37,017 nt of DNA. It comes from Ichthyophthirius multifiliis. Taxonomy: Eukaryota > Ciliophora > Oligohymenophorea > Hymenostomatida. The notes below the pieces were generated by a model, which worked only from the letters and a program-made list of their open reading frames with translations, made no database searches and was not told the origin of the DNA. Made by a program: the position numbers and the translations under genes. Every line of letters begins with the position of its first letter. Positions within the stretch are counted from its first letter, which is position 1. The stretch covers positions 1-37,017 of the forward strand of contig NW_004086151.1 in the NCBI RefSeq assembly GCF_000220395.1, in the 5' to 3' direction. This document shows, piece after piece, positions 1 through 11,000 of the stretch.

Positions 1-47
1 ATATATGTATATATATATATATATATATTTATATATTTATATTTTTT
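1..47. repeat. AT dinucleotide-rich microsatellite inside an intron
   Basis: Alternating TA/TAT repeat at the window edge, followed by a T-rich tract ending in TTTTTAG at 69. It lies in the intron upstream of the first visible exon, so it is intronic low-complexity sequence rather than a separate element. Confidence 0.7.
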
Positions 48-69
48 TTTTATTTTATTTAATTTTTAG

Positions 70-618
70 GTAAAAGTTATTTAAAATTTAAGATATTGAA
101 CTAAATATAAATAATTAAATTTAAAATTTAAGTGAAAGAATAAAATAAAATCAAGTTGAAATATTACAAACTGTAAATTAAAATAATAAAGATTAATTGG
201 AAACATATTAAGTTTTTGATAAAGAGATATAAAATAAATTATAGTAAAACTTAGAAGCCATTAATTAAGATAATTAAAATTTAGAAATTAAAATAAATTA
301 AATAGAATAAAATATTGAAAAATAAAATTAAGTTAAATAATATTTATTTTTATTATATTTTAAAATTAAATATTATAGATGAAGACATTATAAAATTTGG
401 AAAATGATAATAAAATTTTAAAAAATAATTAAGAAAATTTATATAAATCTGAGTTTATTGATAAAATTATATAGGATAATTAAAATAATTATTAAAAAAT
501 ATAAGAATTAGAGAATAAATTTGAAAATTTACATAATATTTAAATAATATTAGAAATACAATAATAATTAAAATAAGTTTAAAATTATATACAAGAAGCA
601 TAATAAAAAGAGAAATGA
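70..618 (+). CDS. C-terminal part of a coiled-coil protein (5' end outside the window)
   Basis: Two exons are visible under the ciliate code. The first, 70-331, follows an acceptor TTTTTAG ending at 69. The second, 379-618, starts after a 47-nt GT..AG intron (332-378) and ends in TGA. The joined frame is open and gives about 166 residues rich in Gln, Asn, Lys, Glu, Leu and Ile, with heptad-like stretches such as NLEIKINQIEQNIEKQ and LENKFENLHN. This predicts a long coiled coil. No catalytic or named domain is visible. The N-terminal exons lie left of the window, so the start and protein family cannot be assigned; a cytoskeletal or basal-body structural role is only a guess from the composition. 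Confidence 0.72.
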
Positions 619-2099
619 TATTTTTTTATTGATTTATATATAATTTTTAAAATATATTATATTAAAATTATATTCATAATGTATAAGAATTGGTAAATAT
701 TTATTCGTTCTATTAATTATATACTAAATTTAAAAAAAAAATTGGCCTTTTTAATTTTTTATAATTTGATAAATATAGAATATATTCTTACTTTGCTCTT
801 TAAGAAAATGATTGTTTTATTAACTTTTAAAATTAAATGATTTTATTATATTGTATAAAATAAAAATGTTTATATTTTTTAAAATTAATCATTAAAAAGG
901 TTTATATTTTAATTAAACTATTTTTCTTCTTTTTTAAAAACTAAAGCATATTTGCTAATATTATATTAATTTTTTTTCGATAGAAATATTTTTATATTTA
1001 TATTTAAAATATATATAAATAATATAATACTTATTAAATCAAATATTTAAATTATTCCATATTTGTAAAAATAAAAATTAAATTATTAAATTTCAATATA
1101 TATTTTATATTAATTTATCTTACTTTTTTTAATCAAATGTATATAAAATTAAATAGTTAATAAAATTTGAAAAATGGTATAAATATTTGTATGATAATTA
1201 CTATAAACTTTTTTTTCTTTCACTATGAATTATATATCTTAACTTAATAATTAGTTATTATTAATTAAAATTTTTAGAACTATAGATTTAGAATTTATAA
1301 TTTATAAAAATTAAATAAATAATTTTTAATAAATAATAATTGTACACTATAATTAATTTAAAATATAAATAAAATATATTAATAGAATTATAATTATTTG
1401 TTTGATATATTATTAAAAAATAAATTAAAATTTCGATTTAAATTAATTATATTGATATTAAAATAAATATTAAAAATTTAAAATAGATAACATTTTAATA
1501 TATATAATTAAATTAATTTAATTTTAAATTTTTTTATTTTAAAATAATTTACAACTTTATTCTAGCATTTTTTTCTTATTTTAATTTGTGGATAATATTA
1601 ATATATTATACATCATTTTTTTCGCTTAAAATTATTTATTTTAAAGTAATATATATATATTATTTTAATTAAGTTTTATATAATTAGTATAAGTAAATTT
1701 AATAGTAAACTGATTATATATTTAGAAAATTAATATTATATAATTAAAAATATATTTAATATTTTTTTTATTGATATTTCAATTATTTAAATAATTTATT
1801 TTAAAAGAATAAATTAATATCCATATATATATATAATTAATTATAATCTATATTTAAATTAATTATTTAATTTAATTTTTTTAAAACTATTTTGTTTGTT
1901 ATTATTTAAATTACACAATCTAACAGAAAAAAATAATAAAAAAAGATAAAAAAATAGATAATTCTCTTTTTTTTTATATTTTTTATTGATTAACAAAAAA
2001 ATACTTTTAAAAATAAAAACAAACAATATTATTTTAATATAAACCAAAAATTAATTTTCTTTACTTAATTGTTATAATAAGTTAATTAGTTAAATTTAA
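619..2099. other. Gene-free A/T-rich intergenic stretch
   Basis: About 1.5 kb of over 85% A+T sequence with poly-A/T runs. Because only TGA stops translation in this code, long open frames arise by chance, and none here has coding-like composition, a plausible start and flanking signals together. It separates the end of the coiled-coil gene (plus strand) from the end of the next gene (minus strand), so it should contain two 3' flanks. Confidence 0.6.
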
Positions 2100-2555
2100 T
2101 CAAGAAATTTCTTTTTAAATATATTCACAAAATTATGAAATATTATATTTTAAATTACTATCAAGGGTTTTATCACTATCTTATTTAAAACTTGATTAAA
2201 GATTTCTTCTTTTAATTATTGGAGATTGACAAATTTGGAGAGAATTTTATCTTATAATTTTTTAATCACTATTAAGTTAATTTTGTAATTAATCATATGT
2301 ATCTTTTCGCTTTTTACTATAAAAATCATCATGCTTTTATGGTAAAGTAATGAATATATTTTTTGAATCAAGCCATTCATGTATTTTGATTTCCAAATCA
2401 TTAGTAGAGTCAATTAATAATGTGTCAAAATCAAATATATTTTGTTAATTATTATCTGAAAATGCTTAATATTTTGCAATACGATTTTCAAAATTAATTA
2501 ATTTTTTTGGCTGAATAGAATTTAATTTTTTTAATGAAGTTTTTAATTAATCCAT
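2100..2555 (-). CDS. Hypothetical 151-residue protein
   Basis: A single uninterrupted minus-strand frame of 152 codons runs from ATG at 2555 to TGA at 2100, with many internal TAA/TAG codons read as Gln. G+C is clearly higher than in the flanks. The protein begins MDQLKTSLKKLNSIQPKK and contains DSTNDLEIKIHEWLDSKN, then a Ser/Gln/Lys-rich tail. There is no signal peptide, membrane segment or recognised motif; the C-terminal half looks disordered. The start is preceded by a long A run typical of ciliate 5' flanks. It is divergent from the dioxygenase-like gene that starts 303 bp away. I do not recognise the family. Confidence 0.65.
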
Positions 2556-2857
2556 TTTTTTTTTTTTTATCTTTTTTTGAAAAAAATATAAGAAATTTTA
2601 AATAAGTAATTGTTTTTTTAGCTATTTGCCATAAAACTTAAAATATATATAAGAAATAATAAAATTATGGATAAAATATATTTTATATAAATAATATTAA
2701 ATAAAATTTGATTGATAGTTATAAATTAGTCTTTATTATTAATAATTTCTATCTTTAAAAAAATTAATTTGTGAATATTAAAATACATATATATATATAA
2801 TATGCATATATTAAAATAATCTTAAATATTTATATATAATTAACTTAATATTATTAA

Positions 2858-3688
2858 ATGGAGTAATCCATTAAAAATTAAATTCCAACAATATTTATTA
2901 GTCATGGTTATATACCTTTATATTTTGAGTAACAAGAAAGTCTTAATTTTATAAAGTAATTAAAAATACTAGGTCTTTATATTTAAAATAAAAAAGAAAT
3001 AAATACTTTAATAATTTTATCATCTAGATATCTTTAAGAAAATATGGTTTCTATAAAAGATAGTACATAGCTTGTAATAAAACATGATCATCCATTCGAA
3101 AAATATTACTAATATTAATAATAATTTATAGGAAATCCTGAATTAGCCTAAAAAGTATAAAAATGTCTTTAAATCAAAGGAATTGAATGTGAATTTGATA
3201 ATCAGAATTAATTAGATTCTGCAATATGGGGTCCTTTAAAAGCTATGTTTGAATCTAAAATGGATTTGAAAATTTTAAATATTTCTATAAACTAATAATA
3301 CAATTGCTATTAATAAATTTTCTTTGGAAAAACATTATCTTAATTTTAACAATAAGGATGCTTGATTTTGTGTATAGGAGGAATTACTTAAGATTTGTAA
3401 ATATTTTACGATTGTTTAAAAGGTTGCAAATAAATTTAAGAGCCTTCAATATATATGTAATTTGAAAATTGGTGTAGGAAAGTGATTGAAAAATATAATG
3501 GAAAAGATAGGGTGAATAAAATTTAAAATTACGAATAACATCCGCATTATTAATAAATGCATCCTACTGATGAACATTTTATCCCTTTACTTATTGCTAT
3601 TGGAGCAGCCGAAAACAGACAAGGGAAGAATTTTTATTAAGAAATGTATAAAAAATGTTTGAGTTTAAGTTGCTTTATTTTTGAATGA
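2858..3688 (+). CDS. LigB/DODA-type extradiol dioxygenase-family protein, with metal ligands replaced
   Basis: A single intronless frame of 276 residues, matching the usual 260-280 residues of the DODA/YgiD family (class III extradiol ring-cleavage dioxygenases). Family landmarks are in order: TIFISHG (residues 11-17, first metal-ligand His), IWGPLKAMFE (123-132, the usual W-x-PL region), LCIGGITQDL (171-180) and HPTDEHFIPLLIAIGAAE (235-252, the C-terminal His motif). In YgiD-like enzymes the expected SAHW second ligand and the DHG preceding W are histidines. Here they read SSRY (Arg57) and DSAIW, and the GN-x-x-H motif reads GGITQ. The fold should be kept, but the non-haem metal site may be incomplete, so catalysis is doubtful. 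Start chosen at the ATG just before the conserved first strand. Confidence 0.87.
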
Positions 3689-3921
3689 TTATAAAATAGA
3701 AAAAATAATTTTATAATTTTTAATTATATTTTTTTTTTTATATATTATAAATTTATATAAATAATGAAAAAACAACAACAAAAATTATTCTGTAATCTTT
3801 GTTTTATATTTTTGGTATTATTAAAAATAATGGTAAATTAAATAATTTAAAAAATATATATATTAATATTTGTAATTTATAATTTTTTTTTTTATAAAGA
3901 AGAATAATATAATTTTTAAAA

Positions 3922-6011
3922 ATGAAAAAAACTATAAGTCAACAAATTATAACAAATTGTAAAGATTAAACGTTCTATAGTGAGATTTTAATGAAATTAT
4001 AAAATTTAAATTTAGAATTAAAAATTTAAAAAGATAAAGTTTAAATATAAGATTAGATATTTTCTGAGCTTTAAAATTAAAAATAATAAGTTTTAATTGA
4101 AAAGTAAGTACTTTAACAAAGCTTGAGTTCAAAATAATTATAAATACAAGAATTTAAAGTAAATAAAAAACTAGTAATAAAAATAAAAATATAAAATAGG
4201 ATTAGCTTATGTAAATTTAATAATCAATATGTTTTATGGAAAAGATGTTTAGTGCTTTAACTTAAGATACTTAGTAATAATCTAAGAACTCCTTAATTAA
4301 TTAAATAAGACTATAAATAAAAAAAATCAAAGAACAATCTCAAATTAAATAATAACTTGAAGATATTAAAGAATAATAATAAAAAGAAAAAGATATTTTA
4401 AAAATTTAAAATCCTGAGGTTTCAGAGATTAAAAAGCTAATTAATAATAATAATTAAATACGATAAAAGACTCATTCTTAAAATTTTATTTATGATACAG
4501 AACATCAAAACAATATAGAGAAAATTAATAAATAACTTTCATCTTTAATAAGCGAAAGTGATCCCAGTTATAATTAAAATTACAAACTTTTAGAATGGTT
4601 AAATGATGGAAAATGCGATATTTGGAAAATAAAAATGGTTTATTATAATAACTATAGAGGAATTCATTCTAAACAAAAAATAAACAAAGACGAAACTATT
4701 CTTTTTATTCCACAAAAATACATGATAACATTAGAATTATGTAAATAAAATACCATTTGTAAACAAATAGAGTAAAGAAACATCAAATTATTATCTCCAA
4801 AGCATTCAATTTTATCTATATATATTCTTTCCGAAAAAAAAAATCCTAACTCTTTCTGGAAGCCCTACCTAGATATCCTTCCTTGTGAATTTACAACATT
4901 CCCTATTTTATACACAGAAGAAGAGATTCAATGGTTAAAAGGGTCTCTTATAATAAACTAAATATACGAAAAAAACAAAGCATAAAATAAGACTATCAAA
5001 CATTACTAAAAAACTTTCCTATTATTAGTAAATTATTTACTCTTTAAGAATTTACATGGGCAAGGATGATGGCAGCCTCAAGAATTTATGGACTTCATAT
5101 ATAAAATAAAAGAACTGATGCTTTTGTTCCTTTAGCTGATATGTTTAATCATAAAAGGCCGGCATATACTACTTGGGGATATTGTGAAGAATCTGGAGGG
5201 GGTTTTCAGCTAAAGGCAAGTGAGGCAATTAGGAGAGGAGATTAGATTTACTATAGCTGTGGAAAAAAATGCAATTCTAAATTTTTAATTAGTTATGGGT
5301 TTGTTATTTAAAACAATGAGGCTAATGAAATTCCGTTGAAGATTGAATTCGATAGAAATGATATCAATTTGTTATTAAAAGAATAAATAATGGGTAAAAA
5401 AAGTAATGGTTAGATGTTTAAATTACTTATGAATTATGAAGAAAAATCTGTATTAGAGTTTTTTGGGTTTTTAAGATTTGTACTTATTAAAGATACTTAT
5501 GTGTTGAATAAATTCTAAGAAATTTCTAAGGATAACTTTTTTGATCCAACTAGAACACCTCCTTTTAATGTGGAAAATGAAGCTTTAATGTGGGTCAAAA
5601 TATAAAAAATTTGTGGAGAAATTATTAACTAATATAGTACTACATATGATGTAATATTTTTATTTTTTTTATTTTATTTATTTTATATAGGAAGATATGA
5701 AAATATTAGAAGATTAAAAATTAACTGTTAATTAAAGAAATTGTGTGATTTTAAGAATTGGAGAAAAATAAGTTTTTATTTTTTTTTTAAAAAACTAATT
5801 ATTAACATATTTATCTTTTTAGATTTTATTAAAATATATAGAAATGGCTAGCTTAATGATATAATTATTAGCTATGAAAAAATCTGAAGTTAAAAAATAT
5901 ATTTTATAAAATATGGAAAAAAGTAAATATTTTAGTTATATAAATGGCATTGTTTTACCTTTACTTTCTAAAAATGTAGAATGTATGGAATAAGAATAAG
6001 AATCAGAATGA
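3922..6011 (+). CDS. SETD3/LSMT-like SET-domain protein methyltransferase with coiled-coil N-terminus
   Basis: Predicted 652 residues in four exons; introns 4159-4199 (41 nt), 5651-5690 (40 nt) and probably 5772-5822 (51 nt). The first ~200 residues are a Gln/Lys/Glu coiled coil. A SETD3/Rubisco-LSMT-type domain follows: YKLLEWLNDGKCDIW, FWKPYLDILP, YTEEEIQWLKGS, VPLADMFNHKRPAYTTW (the Asn-His SAM-binding core) and SCGKKCNSKFLISYGF. A Rubisco-substrate-binding-like C-terminal helical region comes next. Such enzymes transfer methyl groups from SAM to protein Lys or His (SETD3 acts on actin His73); the substrate here is unknown. The frame slips by one base near 4984-4991, in a short A run inside the conserved region; restoring one A gives KAQKQDYQTLLKNFP, which fits the family. 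Start is the ATG beginning the coiled-coil exon. Confidence 0.92.
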
Positions 6012-6164
6012 AATACTATATAAATATAAAACAATATTTAAATTATTTCAATTTAATGATATTTATTTTATTTAATGGTTAATAAAGATTTATAATTAAA
6101 AAATATTAAAAAATTATAAAATTAATAAAAATAGTATTAAAATATAATAAAATTATTTAGTTAT

Positions 6165-7175
6165 ATGTAATAAGAATCAATTCTAAATTTAATACCAAAT
6201 GATATGATAAAACCACAAAAAAAATATCGCTATATATCTAAATATCCACCAAATATAGTTCCAACTAGTTCTACTATAGGTTTGAAAGGTTTATCTAAAC
6301 CATTTGTAAATAATATTTAAAATATATACAATAAAACTTTAATGTAATATAAAGGTAAAAAATATAGGAGGCTATTATAATGATATATTAGATACACATC
6401 TTATGCTTTTTTAACACTCTAAATTAAATAAGCCATTAGATAAAGGTAAAAATATATTTATTTAATCTTTATTTTATAAAAGATGTGTAAAGATTATTAC
6501 TTTCAGAAAATAAATATGATAAAAAAAATCAGAAATCAGATTGGCAATATAATAGAGATAAAAAACCCGCTATACCAAAAAAAGATGATTTTCCTATAAT
6601 TTTTTAAAAAAATAATCACAATTATATTATGGAAAATATAGTTTTTAATTCATTTTCAGGTTTTTTTTTATTATTTTTATACTTTTACTTTATTTAAATA
6701 TAAATTTTATTCATATTTTTTTTTTTTAATAGGACCTCCTAAAAAAATATAAAAAATTTAAACTACTAAGAAAAATGGAGAAATACCAAATTATTTGATA
6801 AAAATTAAATAATAAATTTTATAGAATTCAATATAAAAACAAGAAGCAGAATAAAATAATAAATTGTATAATATAAAAAATTATGTTTTATTTTATTAAA
6901 AAATAATTTTAGTTATTAATTATCAGATGAAGAAATTTAATAATTAAAAATAGGATTATAAATAAATTATGATAAAATAAATTATCAATATTAATAAATT
7001 ACTCATATTAGAAATTATGATAATTAATATTTAAAAAGAAAGTAATTTTTATGTTTTTTTTATATTTAAAATTTTATTTGATAGGAAGGAGACTTGTGAA
7101 TAATAATTAAAATAAATAGAGCAAGATTTAGCAAAATTATAAAATAATAAAATTATGGTCGATTGTGCTAAATGA
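6165..7175 (+). CDS. ENKUR: Enkurin (ciliary microtubule inner protein / calmodulin-binding adaptor)
   Basis: Six exons joined by GT..AG introns at 6306-6354, 6446-6482, 6660-6732, 6866-6912 and 7042-7084, all in consistent phase, giving 253 residues against 256 in human enkurin. The start LNLIPNDMIKPQKKYRYISK matches the enkurin N-terminal YNLIP/RYIS signature. STIGLKGLSKPF, KPAIPKKDDFPI and GPPKKIQKIQTTKKNGEIPN follow. The enkurin domain proper runs from about residue 160 to the end: LSDEEIQQLKIGLQINYDKI and a terminal KQIEQDLAKLQNNKIM. Enkurin is known as a TRPC/calmodulin-binding adaptor in sperm and as a doublet-microtubule inner protein in motile cilia. It sits between the SET gene and WDR90 in a cilia-biased neighbourhood. 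No frame problems. Confidence 0.95.
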
Positions 7176-7290
7176 GAAAAATATTATAATAATATTTATA
7201 TTTACTTTAAAAAATAAAAAAAAATATAAAATAAAACTGATAAATAAATTATTTTTAAATTTAAAAAATAAATATTTATAAAAAAAAAAA

Positions 7291-7827
7291 ATGTCATTTT
7301 TATAAAGGGCAGAATTAAAATAGAAGAAAAATTAAAGTATTTCTAATTCCTAGTTAAAAACTAATTTATCTCCAAACGTTAAATCTTAATTTAAATTTAA
7401 TTCTGTATGGGCATAATCTCCTTAAAAGAAATCTTATATTACTTAAAATTCGCAAACATAATCAAACTCTTTTATTTATCCAACATTTTCAACTGAACAA
7501 TTTAGAAATAGTATTAACTTAGTCACACATTCACCATGTAAATATGTAAAAAGTAAGCCATATAATTCATATTTATCAACTTAAAAAACAAGTCAAAGTA
7601 GTCTTTATTAAAAAAATAATAATAATTTAGATGATATTTTATTTAATAGTAAAATTGTACAAGGATAATTAAAAATAAGATAATTAGAAGATTAAATAAA
7701 TAATATGAGTATTCAAGAATTTAATTAATTATCTTAGTATTAAATTGAATAACTTATTAAATTATCATAACTTATTATGAATAAAGTTAAAAACTCAAGT
7801 TATTATAGAAAGTAATGTATGTTTTGA
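7291..7827 (+). CDS. Hypothetical 178-residue Ser/Asn/Gln-rich protein
   Basis: A single plus-strand frame of 179 codons runs from ATG, preceded by a run of A, to TGA. The N-terminal two thirds is low-complexity and polar (Ser, Asn, Gln, Lys; e.g. SNSFIYPTFSTEQF) and probably disordered. The last ~50 residues (about 126-172) form a predicted short coiled coil, IVQGQLKIRQLEDQINNM then EFNQLSQYQIEQLIKL. There is no signal or membrane segment and no catalytic motif. It is only 115 bp downstream of enkurin on the same strand and converges on WDR90, whose stop is 179 bp away. I do not recognise a family; a structural accessory role is possible but unsupported. Confidence 0.68.
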
Positions 7828-8005
7828 ATAATATTTTAGGAAAATATAATATTATTTGTTAAAATAGTAAAAAAAAAAACATAATATAAAATTTTGAAAA
7901 TACTTATTAATTTATAGATTTTTTATTTTTTAATTAAAATTTTTTTTTTTTTGTTATAAATAAATATATATAATCAAAATATAAATAAATAATAAAATTA
8001 ATTTT

Positions 8006-11000
8006 TCAAAGTTAATAAAAAGTTATTCCATATTATGTGGAAGCTATAATTCTATATGAACTATTTGTATTATTAGACTTAACATTATATAAGCTTATTA
8101 TTCCTCCATCTAACATATTTGTATAGGTATCTCTATTATCTTTATCTTCAACATTAATTTTTTCAATACATCCGTCTAAAATTTATAATATTTATTTAAA
8201 TAAATTTTTAAGATATTAATATTTTTACTTTATTATCCTATTAATATTTAGAAAGACAACTTTTATTCAATTAAAGTAATAGATAAAGGTAATTCATTTA
8301 GATTAATTCTTTAAGTAATTTATCTTTTTTGATAATTTCTAATAAAAACATATTTAATTGTTTCATTAATTGCATAATAATTATTTTCGTTATGGCGAGA
8401 AACAACAATTTATGTAGGTTAAGCCTTTTTAAAAAAAATAAATAAAATAAAATAATATATTTTTATTTTATTTAGAATAAAATAAAATAAAAATAAAATA
8501 AATATTTTATTTTATATATATATATATTAAATAAAAAAATTATTTTTGTTTTTTACTTTTTCATATAAACATTATTAGTTAGGCGAAAAGTTTTATTTAA
8601 TATATAATTCTGTAGCATTTTCTAAGAAATCACATTCATCAATAATCGTAAATCCATAAGGTATAGTTCTATCAGAAACATAATCGACTTAGTAGACCAT
8701 AACCTTTCCTTTATTATTAGTTGCAAAGAATAAAGACTTTTCCTAATAAGAAATTAAATCTGCTATGTTTGGTAAATTAAAAACTTTCGAAAATTTAATA
8801 AGGGGTCTTCTTTCTTTAATTAATTAGTCCATAGTGTATATTACTCCACTTTTCATAACAATAAATTTACCTGTTCTTCCCCCTAGAATAGTTTCAAAAC
8901 TTTTAATTGGATAATCGCTCGATTTTTTATTTGAAGGACGTACTTCCTCTTATAAAAAAGTTTCGGATTAATAGAATTTTGATGTATTAATAGTTTTTAT
9001 ATCATTATTATTTTAGAAAAAACAAAATAGTTTATTAGTTTTATTTTCGAAAAGTATAGAGGTTACAGGACTTTAAAATTTGTACTCCATAACTTCTTCG
9101 GCTGTAAACATATTCCAAAATTTCATTTTTCCATCTTCATGTGTTGTAACCATAAGCCTTTCATTAAGAATATGAGTTTAGTATTTATATTTATTATCTA
9201 TATATATATGTATATTATTTTTTTTTTTTTTATATTTTAAAATTTTTAAATAAAATATAAAAATAACCTATTGTTCCTGCTATTTATGTTCTATATTTAT
9301 TGTCTAAATTAATATAAGAGATTCCTCCACTATATAAGCCGATAAATCCTTCCTTAAATGTAGGATCTAAATTAATAGAAATTGCTACTCCTGAAATTTT
9401 TAAACGGGCCCAACTTATTAAAAAGTCTTTATTATTGAAAGGCAAATCATATCCTACTATTTTTTCGAAATCCCAATAATGAATATATTCATCCATTGCA
9501 GTTACTATTAATCTATGCATAGAATTCGATACTTTAATGTCTATAATTTATGAGCTGTTTAATGAAACTTAACATCTATATAAAATTTTGTAATTTCCAT
9601 ATTCTACTATTACTATTTCACCTGTAGAAAGCCCGGCTACTACATATCTTTTTTTTATAAAAAATAATATATTTATTTATATATATTTTTTTGATAATTT
9701 TTTTTTATTAATTTATGTATAAAAAATTACTCTTTTTCATCATCTATTAAGATATAATCTAAAGCAGTGACTTCAGGCGCTTCTTTAATTAATTACTAAT
9801 TTTCCTCTTATTTATATTTTGAGTTTTTACTTTATGTAACGGTTTATTTTGGTACAAAAACATCAAAGTAACTTAACTTAAATTATTTATCAAGTTCCCA
9901 GAACTAAATAGTATCCCTTCCTACAGTGCAAAACTCCAAAAATGTTTCCTATTAACGTTATACTTGAGATATTTTAACATCATTAATTCTATCTAGAGTA
10001 TAGGCATTAGCAAGTAGCTTTCCTTACTAAAATTCCCACACAGCTACTGTACATTCTTTAAAGTTTCCTACAGTCACCAAGTATTTTCCGTTTTAACTGA
10101 AAGTCATATTTTGTACTCCTCGAGTATGGAAAATCAATGTTTTTGTGATAGTATATGTTTTGCATTCCAATACGTATATATTAGATTGGTCTTTTTAATT
10201 ATATGAAGCTGAACCAGCAAGTAGATATTTGAAATCTCTAGAAAGTGCAAGACAGGATATTTAATCAGGTAAAGTAATTATTTTTTAATTTCTGTTTTTG
10301 GTTAAGTTTTCTATTATAATGAAATTTTGAGTGGTATAAGCAAACCAACCGCACATATAATTCCAAACTACGTTTTCATGTGAATCGTTATTATAACTTA
10401 TCATAAATTCAGTTAAAAATTCTTCTTTATTACTTTTTTGTTATAAAGAAAATTAAGTATTTAATATTTTTATAGTTTATTTATTTTACTCTCTGATTTT
10501 AAGGATTTTTTCTTGAACTTATTCAGATCGGGAATTAGGTAAATAATAGTGCTTAAATGGTAAAGAATTATTTTTTCTTATTAGATTAGTTTCATAGTTA
10601 AATTATAATTGCTTCTTTTCTCTTTTCTTTTTTTATTTTTTAAACTCTATTTCTTATGATTAAACAGGCTGTATTCTAATTAATAAAAATATATATAAAT
10701 TATTTTAAAAAGTTATTTTTTTTATTTCTTTAAAAGTAATTAATGAAAAAAATAACAGTTAAAAACTTATTATTTTAAAATAGTTTTAGAAAAATATATT
10801 GAAAATATAAAAAAAAAATGCTAAAATAATATATTAATATATATTTTTATACCTCTTTGTTTGAAATTTGCCTATATTCTAAACTTCAGATATTTCTGAA
10901 TTATTATTTGTTTTTTTAGGAATAATTTATTTTTATTATTACATTAATTAAACAAGTGGTCCAATTTAATCTAAAATATATATTACTAATAATAAACATA

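Noticed and set aside
1859-2047. Minus-strand Leu/Phe-rich ORF
   Set aside because: Pure A/T low-complexity sequence just beyond the stop of the 2100-2555 gene; no coding-like composition beyond what chance gives when TGA is rare.
3764-3835. Short plus-strand ORF with a signal-peptide-like start, possibly an upstream exon of the SET gene
   Set aside because: The only nearby splice options do not keep phase with the SET gene frame, and the SET gene has its own ATG at 3922.
6344-6367. A 24-nt (or 13-nt) intron in enkurin
   Set aside because: The 49-nt intron 6306-6354 gives the correct phase and restores the conserved SKPF-VKNIGG segment.
9284-9520. Short minus-strand standard-code ORF as a separate gene
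   Set aside because: It is just the longest TAA/TAG-free piece of a WDR90 exon (9268-9647).
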